A stretch of 64,000 nucleotides of DNA from Albula goreensis (Eukaryota > Chordata > Actinopteri > Albuliformes > Albulidae). Position numbers and translations under genes: made by a program. The notes beneath the pieces were generated by a model. That model was not told the DNA's origin, did not search any database, and saw nothing but the letters and a program-made list of their open reading frames with translations. Below, one piece after another: positions 1-12,500 of the stretch. Where the stretch lies: the NCBI GenBank assembly GCA_022829145.1, contig CM040746.1, positions 7,644,684-7,708,683 on the forward strand. Reading direction: 5' to 3'. The stretch's first letter is position 1; each line of letters opens with the position of its first letter.

Positions 1-3000
1 ATTGGAAACACCAGTGGCACAGTTCATGGACATGTGACACAGGGTATGCTTGTGGACGAAATGAGAGACCCAAAAAGATGACTGCTCTGTGGACTCCATG
101 GCTGGCGTCCACAAAAGTTCCACTTTGACGTCATTCACATCCACATGGACCCTGCATGTCCCTACATGTAATTTTTTTTGGCAAAATTGGCTTCAAGAAG
201 CAGCAAAGGGGCATTATGGATTGTGCTGCTTCAGACAGGTGAGACAGCCATAAGAGTCTCTAAAACCAACGCCCCTGTTGTTTACAATTTGTATCTGCCA
301 AATACAGATCACTTGTAAATTTTATCTGTTTTCCCCCGCCTCTAAAAGAGACCCCACTGGCTTGGGACACAGTTTTCCTCTGGAAAATATGTTACACAGG
401 AAACAGGTGCATGAGATGTAGGCCATTGGTCTATTCATGCTTCAGAACTGGCAAAGAGATCCCCACATGACCGCTCCTTTTACAAAAGCGCTGTACTTTA
501 TTGAATACTTTATTTGATTATCATTCATTTGATTCATTCAATTACTCGTCATATTGTCCCTGGTGGCAACATTCATATGTCACATAAATTAAAACATTTC
601 TACATGCAGTTTTTCATCACTTAAAAGTGAAGGCTCTGTTTTGACACTCCAAATTTATGCTGCAATGATAAAGCACCTTTGACAATTGCTCTTGCACCTT
701 ACTGCTGTGTAAATAGCAACATGACCCAAAAGCTCTTTCACTATATGCCATAGACCATCCAGTAAGATCATATAGGCCAAATTGTTTCTTCTTGTTAGTA
801 TCATAAAAATGCAAATAACCAGAAGTGACCCAACAAGATGTTCATGAAGAAATACTATGCTGATATCTAGATCCATGTATGCTAACATCCTACATTCTTG
901 CTTGCCACTGGTCTTCACCAGCTTTCGGTAGAGTGCAGGGGTGATGAATACACTGGTGAAATAGAGCTATTTTTCATATTTCAGTTTGTGCGAGAATGTT
1001 CTTAGTGAGGTCAGAGCACTGTCTTGTACACACAGTCTCATAAAACAACATGATGTAGTGGTTTTTGGGTGTTGGCTGTAGAGTGAGAATTCACACAGTA
1101 CTGCGATAATAAGATTCACTTCTCTGCTTATTCAGGGTGCAACCACATCTTCTATGGTAGCCCTGCCCATCTTCCTCATACCATATTATTATTGCTGGGA
1201 AATGATCTAAATAATACTGAACAGAAAGACAGAACTTATAGAGATTCTGGCTTAGTGATGGGAACAGGTCTTGCGTAACAATTCAAGAGAGCATGTCAGA
1301 TGTTTTCGTGAAGGAAACTTGCAACTTGGAATTTTTCCAAGACAAGATTGCTGAAGGTTTTTTTTTCCCTCTGGGATTCATAAACCATTTCTAAGCTACA
1401 ATACTGAACTAATGTACCTGACTACCCTGACTAACACTCTTTCAAAAGAATATGACCAAGGGATATTTTGAATGCAAGTCAGTGAGATGAATAAATGGCT
1501 TTGCAATTGTTTGTGACTTTACAACTACTGATGGAACTGAACAAAATCCGCTAAATGAGGCACTAAATGGTGTGAATATGCACAGAGGTCTGGCAGAACT
1601 CTCCAATACCATACCGGAAATTGCATTAATGACTTATTTCAGGTGAAAAAATATTTTACGATTTTCTCATTGCTACTCAAGACCATTTCCTGAGCTCACC
1701 AAAATACAATACAAATAATAAACATTGTCAATTTTTATCAATTAATTATGAGAATAGATTATGAATACCATCATGGCAAATATCTCATCATCGCGCAAAG
1801 CAACGCAATCCGAGGGAAAAGCATAATTGTGTGATTAAATTATAGATTGCTGACACCAGCAGGGAACAGGTTGGCATCAGTAACCTTTAGCTAGTGTCAA
1901 TTGTCAATCAGTTATTATAGTCATTAAATGTTTTTTGTAATTGATTGATGGAAAAAAAAAAAAAATGATCATGACTAGTATAGCATTGAAAATGCACCAT
2001 AACTGGTGATATAGGACATCTCTTTCACAGGCCAGGATTATCTTTGAGTCTGTGACATACTTCTGAATATGCCATTCCCGGCTATGTAAGGTTAAAAGGT
2101 GTGCTGTGATGTGTTTGTACTACTAGGAGAAGGAGATGTGGTACTATGGTCTATGAATAGCGCTGGTGGTGCTAAAGCGCTGGTCCTGGCAGGGTGCCTC
2201 TGTACTTCTTGTCTGCGCAGCCTGTGGTTGTGCAGCAGTTAGTTCTGTTTCCTGGCAACAGCCTGTGGGTTCTTCTATAAACTTTCACATCCCTGCTGGC
2301 CATGCAAAACATATTTACGCACAAAACATCCTCACTTTAGCAACGTTCTCAGGCTGTACCATAGCTGTGTCTGCTTCATAACTTGTTTGGCCATGTTGTC
2401 ACTGCCTGTTGAAGGATCATCTTAAAAACTAGCAAAGTACTCACAAATCTTAAAAAAAATTAAGAAACAGGAAGTGGGGGGTCGAGGCTATCACAAGATG
2501 TATTCTTACTTCGCAGTATGTGCGATTGTGATGGTGTAACAGTGGAAAGACTATCAAGGTAAACAGCAGCAATGCTACAAAGGGAATTTACCTTGGTCTT
2601 ACAGAACACCTCATGTGGGACATTCCTTGTATGCATAAAAATAAAGACTTTTTTCCATGTATGCTAACTAGGGGTTTACCAAGCTGTTTGGAAAAAACAA
2701 ATATTGTAATGACTTTGGCTAGTCTGATTATGACTATCATATGACTGTTTTTGGTGAAATATGTCAAAATGCAGACATCTGAAAAACTGTCTGAGAATTT
2801 CAATTACAGTCAGAAATCTCTTTTTTCCCATGAGACATTTGTAATCTAATTTGAATAAGACGTTTCCATAGCCAATCAACAAATGACTGTCTTACATATC
2901 TCTGATCAATGCCCTTTCAGAGGCTTTCCTCTGTCTTACTTCCAACATCTCTCAAACGTAGAGGGGGCAAGACATAAAACTGGTATGTTTGTCTTGGACA

Positions 3001-4007
3001 AATTTATTTGACATGGGAACATTTTTTGAATGGAAATTTAAAAATGGAAAATTTCTGAAAATTCAGACAATTATGTCTACATACAAAGGATAAACTGTTA
3101 TCCTTATTGTGGATATGGCACAGCGTGTTAACATTGACAGTACTTAAGTTCCCAAACCAGGTAACCACAGAAAAGGTAACAAACATACATTTATTAGCAA
3201 TGGTTTCTCTGCTGTTTCATTGAGTATACTGTGCATCAATGATAAAAATTTGTTATGATTTATGTGTATTTTTAATTCTGACTACTAATGTTGCACTTAT
3301 TTGCCCCATAAAGCAGTTTCATTGAAGCACCAGGTTGAAGCTTTAACTAAATGATTAGATTTTGCTATGCTTTTCCGTTTTCCCAAATAGTATGCTATTC
3401 CTCTGCAAAAATGTGAAGGCTTGCCACTTTTTCCAATAGTGTTCGTACATATCATTACTAACATTTTACAATGGAAGAGATAAAAAGGACCAAGTTTGAA
3501 ATTAATATGACATCAGGCCTGTACTTCAAAGCCGCTGCTGATATTTTCCCATGGCATATCAAAATAATAAAAAAAACAGAAGTATATGAATAATATAACC
3601 TTTTAAAAAGTTTTATTTTCGTTGGAATCTCTAAAGCTAACTAGCTCATACTGTCATACCCAAGTCAAACGACTTTCAACATCACCTGCACTCAGAAAGC
3701 TTCCCACCCCCCCCTCCTGTCTCTGACACTGGAGCCGCCTCTTGCCTCTGGACTGAACATCTGTCAGAGGCACTTGGGATTCTGGGTATGCGGTGCGGGA
3801 GTGCTGCTGGCAGACACGACCTTCCCCATTCACAGCAGCTGTGCTGATCTGAGATTAACCCGCGGTGTTGAATTTAATGCGGAGAGAAACATGAGGAATC
3901 CTAATGCGGACGTGCCCCTCCATCATCAGCGAGTGCGTGCAGTCATGCAGTTTGTTTTCAGAGACGCAAACGACAGTGTTCAGCGTATCCTGCTTCACGA
4001 GCGTGTC
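1..4007. other. Intergenic DNA, no gene recognised
   Basis: AT-rich, with scattered short homopolymers. ORFs do not exceed about 90 codons and show no known motif, biased composition or splice structure. Confidence 0.6.
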
Positions 4008-4178
4008 AGTGTAGCATATCAGTCAAGAAGCCGGGATTGTTACTCTGAAGTTGCAGGTTCCATCCCCAGTTACCATACAGCCATTGTAACCTCGAGCAAA
4101 ATTCTTAACCTGAGAACAACCAAGAGAAACTAAGTCACTGTAGATAAGAGCATTTCCTACATGCCTACAATGTAAAGT
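4008..4178 (+). mobile_element. tRNA-derived SINE copy (teleost type)
   Basis: A degenerate B-box-like gcaggttccatccccag is followed by the conserved body (cagccattgtaacctcgagc, aaaattcttaacctg) and the tail gtcactgtagataagagcat. This layout is that of the common fish tRNA SINEs ending in GATAAGAGC. It accounts for the 3' half of a 119-codon ORF here, which is not a gene. Confidence 0.7.
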
Positions 4179-7100
4179 AGCTTTTCAAGGAAATTAGAAG
4201 GAATGTCAAGGAAAGGCAATTACTGAAAACATAAAAAAAACTTCTGCCCCCCCCCACTCCCCTTGTGTTGCCTCCCCCTTTGTCTCATCATTGCTGTCTG
4301 TCTATCCATCCCTACTCCTCTTTGTAATACAGCTTGGCCATATTAGGCAAGTACAATTGAAGATGCGGAATCGGTTGAACCAAGTGTTTCAGGATAAACT
4401 GTCACAGAGAGGTTTTCGTCTGCTGCAGAGACCCAGCCCTTGAACATAAATAACAAGGATGCAGCTCTGCAGGGGGTGATCTTATTTCTGCAGCAGTGAA
4501 CAATGACAGCAATGTGTGAAAGCCACTCGTACCGATGCTACCTATTTTTGGAAAATGGCACACCCATGACCTTTTCATAACTGACAGTCAAAAGACCATA
4601 GTACTCTAGTTATTTCCCCCTACCCCCCCAAAAAAAAATTAAAACACTGTTTTGCAAGGTACATATGGTGCACACACCCTTAACTGATTCTCACATTTTA
4701 CTGGTGTATAAATAATACACTGCCATTTCTTTCCATTTGATGCTTTAATTCAACAAGTCAAATTATTTTTGTTGTAAGGTGACGTTACATTAATTGGCAG
4801 AGAATGTTTTTGTAAAAACAAAAAAGTGAACTATGCTGCTTGCATGAGTATCAAGTCCCCGAATATTATTACAATGACAAGTGTTGGAGTGACTCAAAAT
4901 GGGTGTATACACAGTATTTGTTGAAGATTTTTGCCTTTTCTTCATGGAGGAATCACTATGACTTATTCAAGTTAAGCCATTGATTAAAGATAAGCTCAGA
5001 CTAGGGGCAACTCAATGACACTGACTATTCTGCTTCTGAGTCACTCTGACCCACCTTTTTTGGCACTGCATTTTGGACCAGTATCAAGCTGAAAGGTGCT
5101 TTGTCCCAGGTCACCTCAGGTGGGTTTCAGGTCTTAATTGCAGTGGAATGGGGGGAGGCTGGGGGGGGATGGGGCATATTCACACCTTTGTAGTAGGTGT
5201 GAACATGCTCCTTTCAGTTTGACTGAACATTTTCAGCATAGCCTAACCAAGGGCCAAGGCAGTCACCTCAGAAGGGTAACAGGCACCAACATCAGAACCA
5301 AAATATCTCAGTTTAGCAGGAAATTTCAGAAAGGGCAAAGAAACATCAGAACAGTGGGGTAATGCACATACAAACCAACAGCCCTGACACCTGTGACACT
5401 GTGAGGCATGACAACAGCAGCCCAGCCAACTAGTGTGACAGTCGCTAAGCTTCTAATATAATCAGAAAACCTCTACCTCTATACTTGAAATCACCAGTAT
5501 TGGACACAAATCATAATATTTTAACAGGAGCATGTAGATTTTTTGGTGCTTCTGGTAGACTACTACTTTAAATTAATTTGCCATTCTCCAGCCCATGCAC
5601 AAAGACACACTCTTTCTGTTGAGCTTCAGATAACTTGTGTACCTACAGCAGGAGGCCAATCTTCCAAAGAGTATGAAACAAAGCCAGCACTTCAACACTC
5701 TCTCCTTGAAAGACAGGCCTGTTCACTACGCTCAAATGGTCTTCTGCTGTTTTATTTCCTACTTTTTGGAAGGCCAACAAATTAAGAGCGCTGACGCCTG
5801 CTTCTTGGAGCAAAGTCTGCTTCTTCCTGCAACATGGAGCATTCTGGAATTTGAAAGGCGTCAAAATTCCGACAGGGTTCAGGTGCCCCGTTCACTCGGG
5901 TTTGTCAGAGCCGTCCCACCCCAGAGCCGAGAATGACAGATGAAGGGTGCTTTAAATGGGGATGGAAGCAGCGGAAAGTAGAACCGCTGGCTGGAACGCT
6001 GTTTCGGAATCATCACACAGCTGTTGGCGGTGGACTAGACTGACCCCAGATGACGACTGAGAACCAAGTAAACACATTATTGTGTAAGAGGAGTTTTGCA
6101 GTTGTCACCATGATAGCTGAGTGTGGAGATAACCAGAACTCACCACGAGGAAAAATGAAGATGTCAACATGCATGAATATGAGGATCATTGTGGTGGTGG
6201 TGGGGGGGGGGTTCATGGTTGCAATAACAGTAAAATGTCTTCTTTTATTCTGTATTAATTCATTTTATTCTTCATCTGACTTACTTATTTATTACTTCTG
6301 CTGTTTTTCATGCAATGTAAATTGTGCATTCACTTTGAAAAATGAATAATGCCTTCATTCATTAGGATGTAAATTCATCCTCAAAATGGGGACACCCCCA
6401 CCCCATGTGGTGTGCACTCTTGTTACATTCGTTTCTGAATGATGTTCAGTGATTCTCATTTTTTCTGTCATTATCTGTAGTCAGGTGTATTACTCTTCTT
6501 GTCCAAATGTGCCAGACAGAATCCCACATACAGAACACAAATGAGCAGCACTGATGCCACACAATATAGGGGCTATGGAATGGTCATGTGGTGCAACATA
6601 CCTCCCGGACGAGCCCCCAGCTGTTAAGTAGTCCCACTCTCACTAAGAGTGCCCTACTTGGGGGCAACAAAAAAACTAAATAACCACTATATTTGGAGGT
6701 GTGTAAGAATGGGTTCTAAAACATCTCATTATGGTGTGGAAAGTGAAGGAAGAAAACACCACAGAATACTCCTAATTCACAACTGAAGACCATTTTCATG
6801 ACAGCTCCACCCACCGTTTAAGTGCAAAACCAGGAACGGATATCTGGAATGAAAAAAATTTTCTATCTTTAGCCACCTGTAACATATTTTGTGTCACAAG
6901 TTGGTTTGTCTTTTCATCACTCATAAGTGTGCTATACTGATCAAGCAAACTGATAAATGAAAGGCAGTGCTAGTTTCATCCTAAATCATTCATTATTAAA
7001 CATTCATGTCAAATTAATTAGCTGGTGGTTAGGGAAAGCCTTGGTCCACATCTGAGATAGGTGACTATAATATAAATGTACAGTCATATTTTAGTAGCCA

Positions 7101-8403
7101 GCACCACTGCTGGGGGCTGTTTAGATTGACACATTTTCATTGCTATCTATTAACATTGTTATCATTGATGTCTCATTTCCTTACTCTGCTACAAGCAGGC
7201 AAAGAGCTATAGTAATAATAATCACCTGGATTAAATCAACCTTTGTCCTGTTAGTGGTCGAATTCTGGCCAAAGACGTTCATTTATTTGACCATATTACA
7301 ATACAATCTATGACAGGAATTGCATGCGACAGGAGGAAAGAGCGGTACAGCACACTGACCCATATTTACTGGCTGAGAAACAGAGAAAGTTCTGGAAAAC
7401 CAGCACTTGGCTTTCGGGCAAGCCTTGAGGCAGAGGTTGTGGCCAATTTCTGCTGAATTTTACATTACAGCTATTAAAGACAGTGTAGAGATGAGATAAT
7501 GAGGACAGGCCACTCAGCTAGTCAATGGACGTTCCATTTGTCATTTTGCCTGTGGTTACACATCCCAGCCTCTTAAGCACAGCCATGTACTAATTAGTAA
7601 CAAAATGTGTCCTGATGTCAATAGGAGGCTTATTTATTATTATTTCAAACTATGGTTCATGTAATTGAGTAAAATCCTTATTCAAACCATTATGATAACT
7701 TTATAGATCTCTTTCACACATGTAAGAAGTGTATAACCCCATTAAAATCCACTTTGAGTATCCTTTTTCTGAGCCTGATAACCACTTTACAAATCCAGGT
7801 CCAGAAGTGAATGATTCTGTCCACTAATTGATTAATTGGTTCAACACCAAAGAATAACCAGAGCCTCATCCTCCTCCCATTCAAACTGTCAACCCATCTT
7901 GCAGCAGGGAAATGTGAAAACCCTGACTCAGCTGTGTGACACAGCAGTGCATTTTTAGTGAAAGACCTTGGCAAAGCATAACTGGATGTACAGTACCTCC
8001 ATTTTGACTCCCTGTTCACAAGTGTTCCACTGCACGTTTTCTGTTATGTGTGGGCGAAGTACAGCGAGTCACTGAGGAAAGAATGAATTGTTAATGAACA
8101 ATCGTCAGCTGGAAGTCAATTTAATTATCTTCAAAGGTGTTTCAGTAAGCATCCGTGGAAACAGTTTGAGCATACACTACAAGCCTTGCTACAGAGTGAT
8201 TATACGCTTTTAACTCACCAGGTATTTTCAATTAGTGGAAACTGGTGGACACATTTTACTCACTCTGCTTATTAGTAGTGGAACATGCCACACTGGGGAG
8301 TGTTATTTGGCAGGCGTTAGAAAGAGAGGACCAGGGGTTATGTATAGAATGTCTTCATTAGCTCGCTCTGACTATGTCGCACATATGCTTGGCAGCGGCT
8401 TCC

Positions 8404-8466
8404 GTCATTTACATTACATTTACATTTAAGCATTTGGCAGAATGCTCTTATCTAGAGCGACCTGAA
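8404..8466 (-). mobile_element. SINE tail fragment
   Basis: Reads as the reverse complement of the fish SINE 3' end: catttacattacatttaca, then ttggcagaatgctcttatct and agagcgac. Only the tail is present, as is typical of 5'-truncated copies. Confidence 0.6.
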
Positions 8467-9486
8467 AGTCATCATTTACACCAACACTTTTCTTCGCCAA
8501 AGACTCCCCCGATAGATGAAGTATCTTGCATTTGGAGGGAGACACCAATGGCGGCGCCTTTAATCTTTTGTAGTCATTGATTTGCTTCCGGCCTGAAAAG
8601 CTAAAGCATTTAAGACTTGCTGCACTTTTTTTCTGGTGCAAAAAGACAAAGAGATCTTGCAATTGGTTGGAGAATTTGTTTGCTCCAATTACAAACCATG
8701 ACACTGAAATTGCATGTGAAAAAATTTTAACATGCTAAAGCTCTTGATAAATGTGGCCATGTGTGATCCCACAGTTACAAATAAAAATGAAACTACTATG
8801 GGCTTTACACACTTTTTGAAGGGATACAGTAACAACCATAGGCACACCCAAATGTTTTGACAGGTTACCCTTCACCAAGACTGTTTCCTCATTAAAGTTT
8901 CCAATCTGGATTCTCTCCAAACCACCCCTCTTTGGGCAGGACGTGACAAAGTCATGCTAGTATCTTGTGTAGAAGCGTAAAGTTACGCATGTACACATGT
9001 TAGTTTGTCAGAGGGACAGATGGCCCTCAGAACAGTCCGAGCCACTGACTCACCAATATTTTAATTGCAATAATTAATACCTCTTCACTTTTGTGCAGCT
9101 GCTAATTACGCTCCATTGCAGCACAGCAGAGGCACAGTCATTACTCTTGTAAGGAGGCGTGGGCCTGGTCACAGCATGCAGCAGGCCTTAAAATACATAC
9201 ATGCCCGTATAAAAGTCATTCTCACCCCATGAGTGCCACCGATCGGTCACTGGAAAAAAAAAACACTTTAGAAGGCTCAGCGTTAGGTGCTGTATCTTGT
9301 TCTAAGGTTTTTCTACGGTTTTTGACCAGCTGAGTTTCTGTGGGGAGATGTACATCCCTTGGGTGTTCCTTGACCTCCATGTCACGTATTATTTTCAAAT
9401 AAGCCTACGCCTCCTCATACATTACCAATAATGTATAGCATTGCACAGGATGTTTAATCAATCAATCAATAAATAAAATGCCACTC

Positions 9487-9505
9487 TGTGTGTGTGTGTG
9501 TGTGA
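9487..9505. repeat. Short (GT)n
   Basis: About nine GT dinucleotides in intergenic DNA. Confidence 0.8.
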
Positions 9506-12500
9506 GGGACACCAGAGAATATCACATTGAAGATAAGAGATGACACGTACACCACTGGAAGTGTAATGAGATAAGATAGTGAGACTCCACCCAACCCAGT
9601 CAAATACGGACATAACACTAATACTGTCCTTCAGCGTTACTGCTTCCTCCTGACACTTCTCAGCTCAATCCTTTTCTGTCAGTCCTCTCTGGGCTCCGTG
9701 GTCCACAGCTCTTCATAATTAGGCTTAATAACAAGCTTTTTATATAATCCACACTGAACTTGGATGAATGTTATACACTCATAATGGGTGTACATACATT
9801 ATGTAGCCAAGATTTATGGTAGACCGCTTCAAATAAGATGAAGTGGTTAGTTTTGTTTTTGTTTTCAATACCCCAACAGAACTCTCAACTGTCATTCTGA
9901 GGGTTCAACTGATGGCCACCTGCATCTTTCGTCTTCAGTGCTGTTCTGTCATTCGTCTACTTCCTGTCTAGTTCATGGAGTTAGCACTATTTGGTAGCAG
10001 AAGAATTGCTAGTTACATACAGTAAATGTGTCATCTGTTGTGTGCTGAATTTATTTCTGCAGTGAATTTATTGTTATGTAATTATCACTGCAAAGACATG
10101 TTTTCCTCTGCCTTTATGTGGATATTTCAGTGCAATTTAGCAGCAGGAGAGTCTCACACTATGTGTATTACACACAAATATGTCCTATTAAATAAGGTCC
10201 TAAACATGTAGTTCATTAACATGCAAACGATGTCTTATGAACAAATTAGTTAATTGCAATGCATTTGCATAATTAATGAACACTCAAATGAATAATTCTT
10301 TAGTGAATTTGCACTGCAGTCTTTTGAAATAAATTATAGAAGACTCATTAAGCTGAGAGTGCTTTGTGGTCTCCTTTTCCATTGTGTTCTAATTGACTAG
10401 TAGGTTGGAGTGATATGTTTTTATTTTATTCTATTTTATGAGCATTATTCATGAATAATAGGCCAAATTGTGGGCTGAATGAAAATGCTGCTTGACACCA
10501 TATTAACAATCCTGGATTAGCCTGTTGTCACATATATCACTGCAGTGTTTGAGCTTGCCTTGTGATTGAGCAAAATCATCGCTGACATCTTTGATGATAA
10601 CATCATGTTTGAACTGCGGGTGTCAAAGTTTGATGTAAATACCTTAGGTCCTACCTTGGTCTTTGTCCAATGTAGGATATTTCTGATAGTAAACTACCAG
10701 AGACTGTACAAAAGGAAATAAGAACCCCAAATAGAATATGAAATATACATGTACGAATTTCAAGCACACACATTTAAAATAGTGGCTATCCCTGCTTGCA
10801 CTCTTCCAAAATCATGTGGCTAGCACAAATGAGGCTTATTATGCTTTTAAAATAGATTTTATTCCTCAGATTGTTCAAGAATGAGCTCAAAAGTTTTGAA
10901 ATTAAAACCGATGCTCCTAACTTCTGCTAACAGCAGAGAGAAATGGGAATCTCAAGTGCAGTCAAGCATAGGATGATGAAAGAATCAGGGGCCTGGCCTT
11001 TAGGAAAAGGGGCCTTGTAAATTCACCAATCAGCAATCCAGTGGAAATGACATGTGACCTTTACAGTTTTTGATTGGTTTTAAAGGGACTGACATTAAGA
11101 TGATTGTCCGAGGTTATTGGATGCTGTCTTTCGGGTAGACCAATTTTAATTGTTGGACAATCTGTGCTCAGAAAAAATATCCCCCCTTGTCAGTCATCAC
11201 TGCTGTGAAAAGGAGCCAAAGCATCATTTCACCAAAATCATATCAAATCCGACAGCAACCGCACCTCCCATAGACACTAATGGTTAAATACTTCTCTGCT
11301 ATGATCTGGATAAGATTACAAGGGCTGGGCTCAGTAAAGGAGGCAAAAAGAAAGGAATTACAATCCTGTTGATCATTATGAGTTAGAGGCTGGGACAATG
11401 GCTGTGTGCACTGAAGCAAGATTATTTAATTTAGACGTGAATGTGCTTTTAATTAAGGAACAGCATATGGGGAAATGCTTTCAACAGAGGCCCTTAAGAA
11501 ATGATATCCCTGCACCCAACAAAAGACAAGCGCTGTCATTTGCGCAAATAATTCCACACTCTCCAACAATTTCATAAATTAAACTCAAATATCCCTCTAT
11601 TATTTAAGCTTTAGGAAAGTCGACCAGCAAAGGATTACATTTTATTCACTTGAGCTTAATCTGCAGCGGTCTGTCACTTTCGATTTCTTAGGGATTAACT
11701 GCACGCAATATGATTAACCTGCAGTGCAGAGTTATCTTCCGACTCATGTTTTTTTGTTAATCTATTCAGGCACCATCCATGTGGATTTTACACCTGCTTT
11801 TATTCAAAAGGACACTGACGGTTGGTCCTTCAAACTAAATCCAAAATGATTCATCATGAAGTTGCTTTCCATATTTATTATGCATTTACTTTATGCACCT
11901 TGTTGTCTGGTGTGATTTATATATCTTATGTTGTTTCCACATTATTTATGCTCTAGTATAATTCAGGGTCTATTGCAGCCACTACAGCAGATACTGAAAT
12001 GTTTCCCTACTTCAGGTTCAGCCCATCAACCACTGTGTTGTAGTTTGGCTCAGGTGACAGCTGGGATCAGGAGAGCAGCTACTCTTCCATTAATCTCAAC
12101 ATGCAATGGTCATAGGTCACATTGGAGTTTTGGACAAAATCTTCCCATACACACATGTACATAACATCCAGCAGAACATGGAAGGTGTGAAGGTCACATT
12201 CCACGGAGCGGGCATGAAGCCATGCTAATTCAGAGTGTAGCCTGCATCTGAACATGATAAATACTCTGGATGATTGGTGTGATGGAGGCATGTGAGTCAC
12301 TTGACGGAGCTCTATAGATACCTGACTGTAAATGCTGTGACTCCAGGATGGTAAATCATGCTACAAAAGAGTCTGTGGGCCTCGGATAGGCTCATACAGT
12401 GAGGCGCATGTTTGGGAAGCAGCCACGATGCCTTTGATTGTGTGACTGAGTCTCATCTGTGCCATTATGGGCTATGGCCAGAGGTACACGTTGGTGAGGC

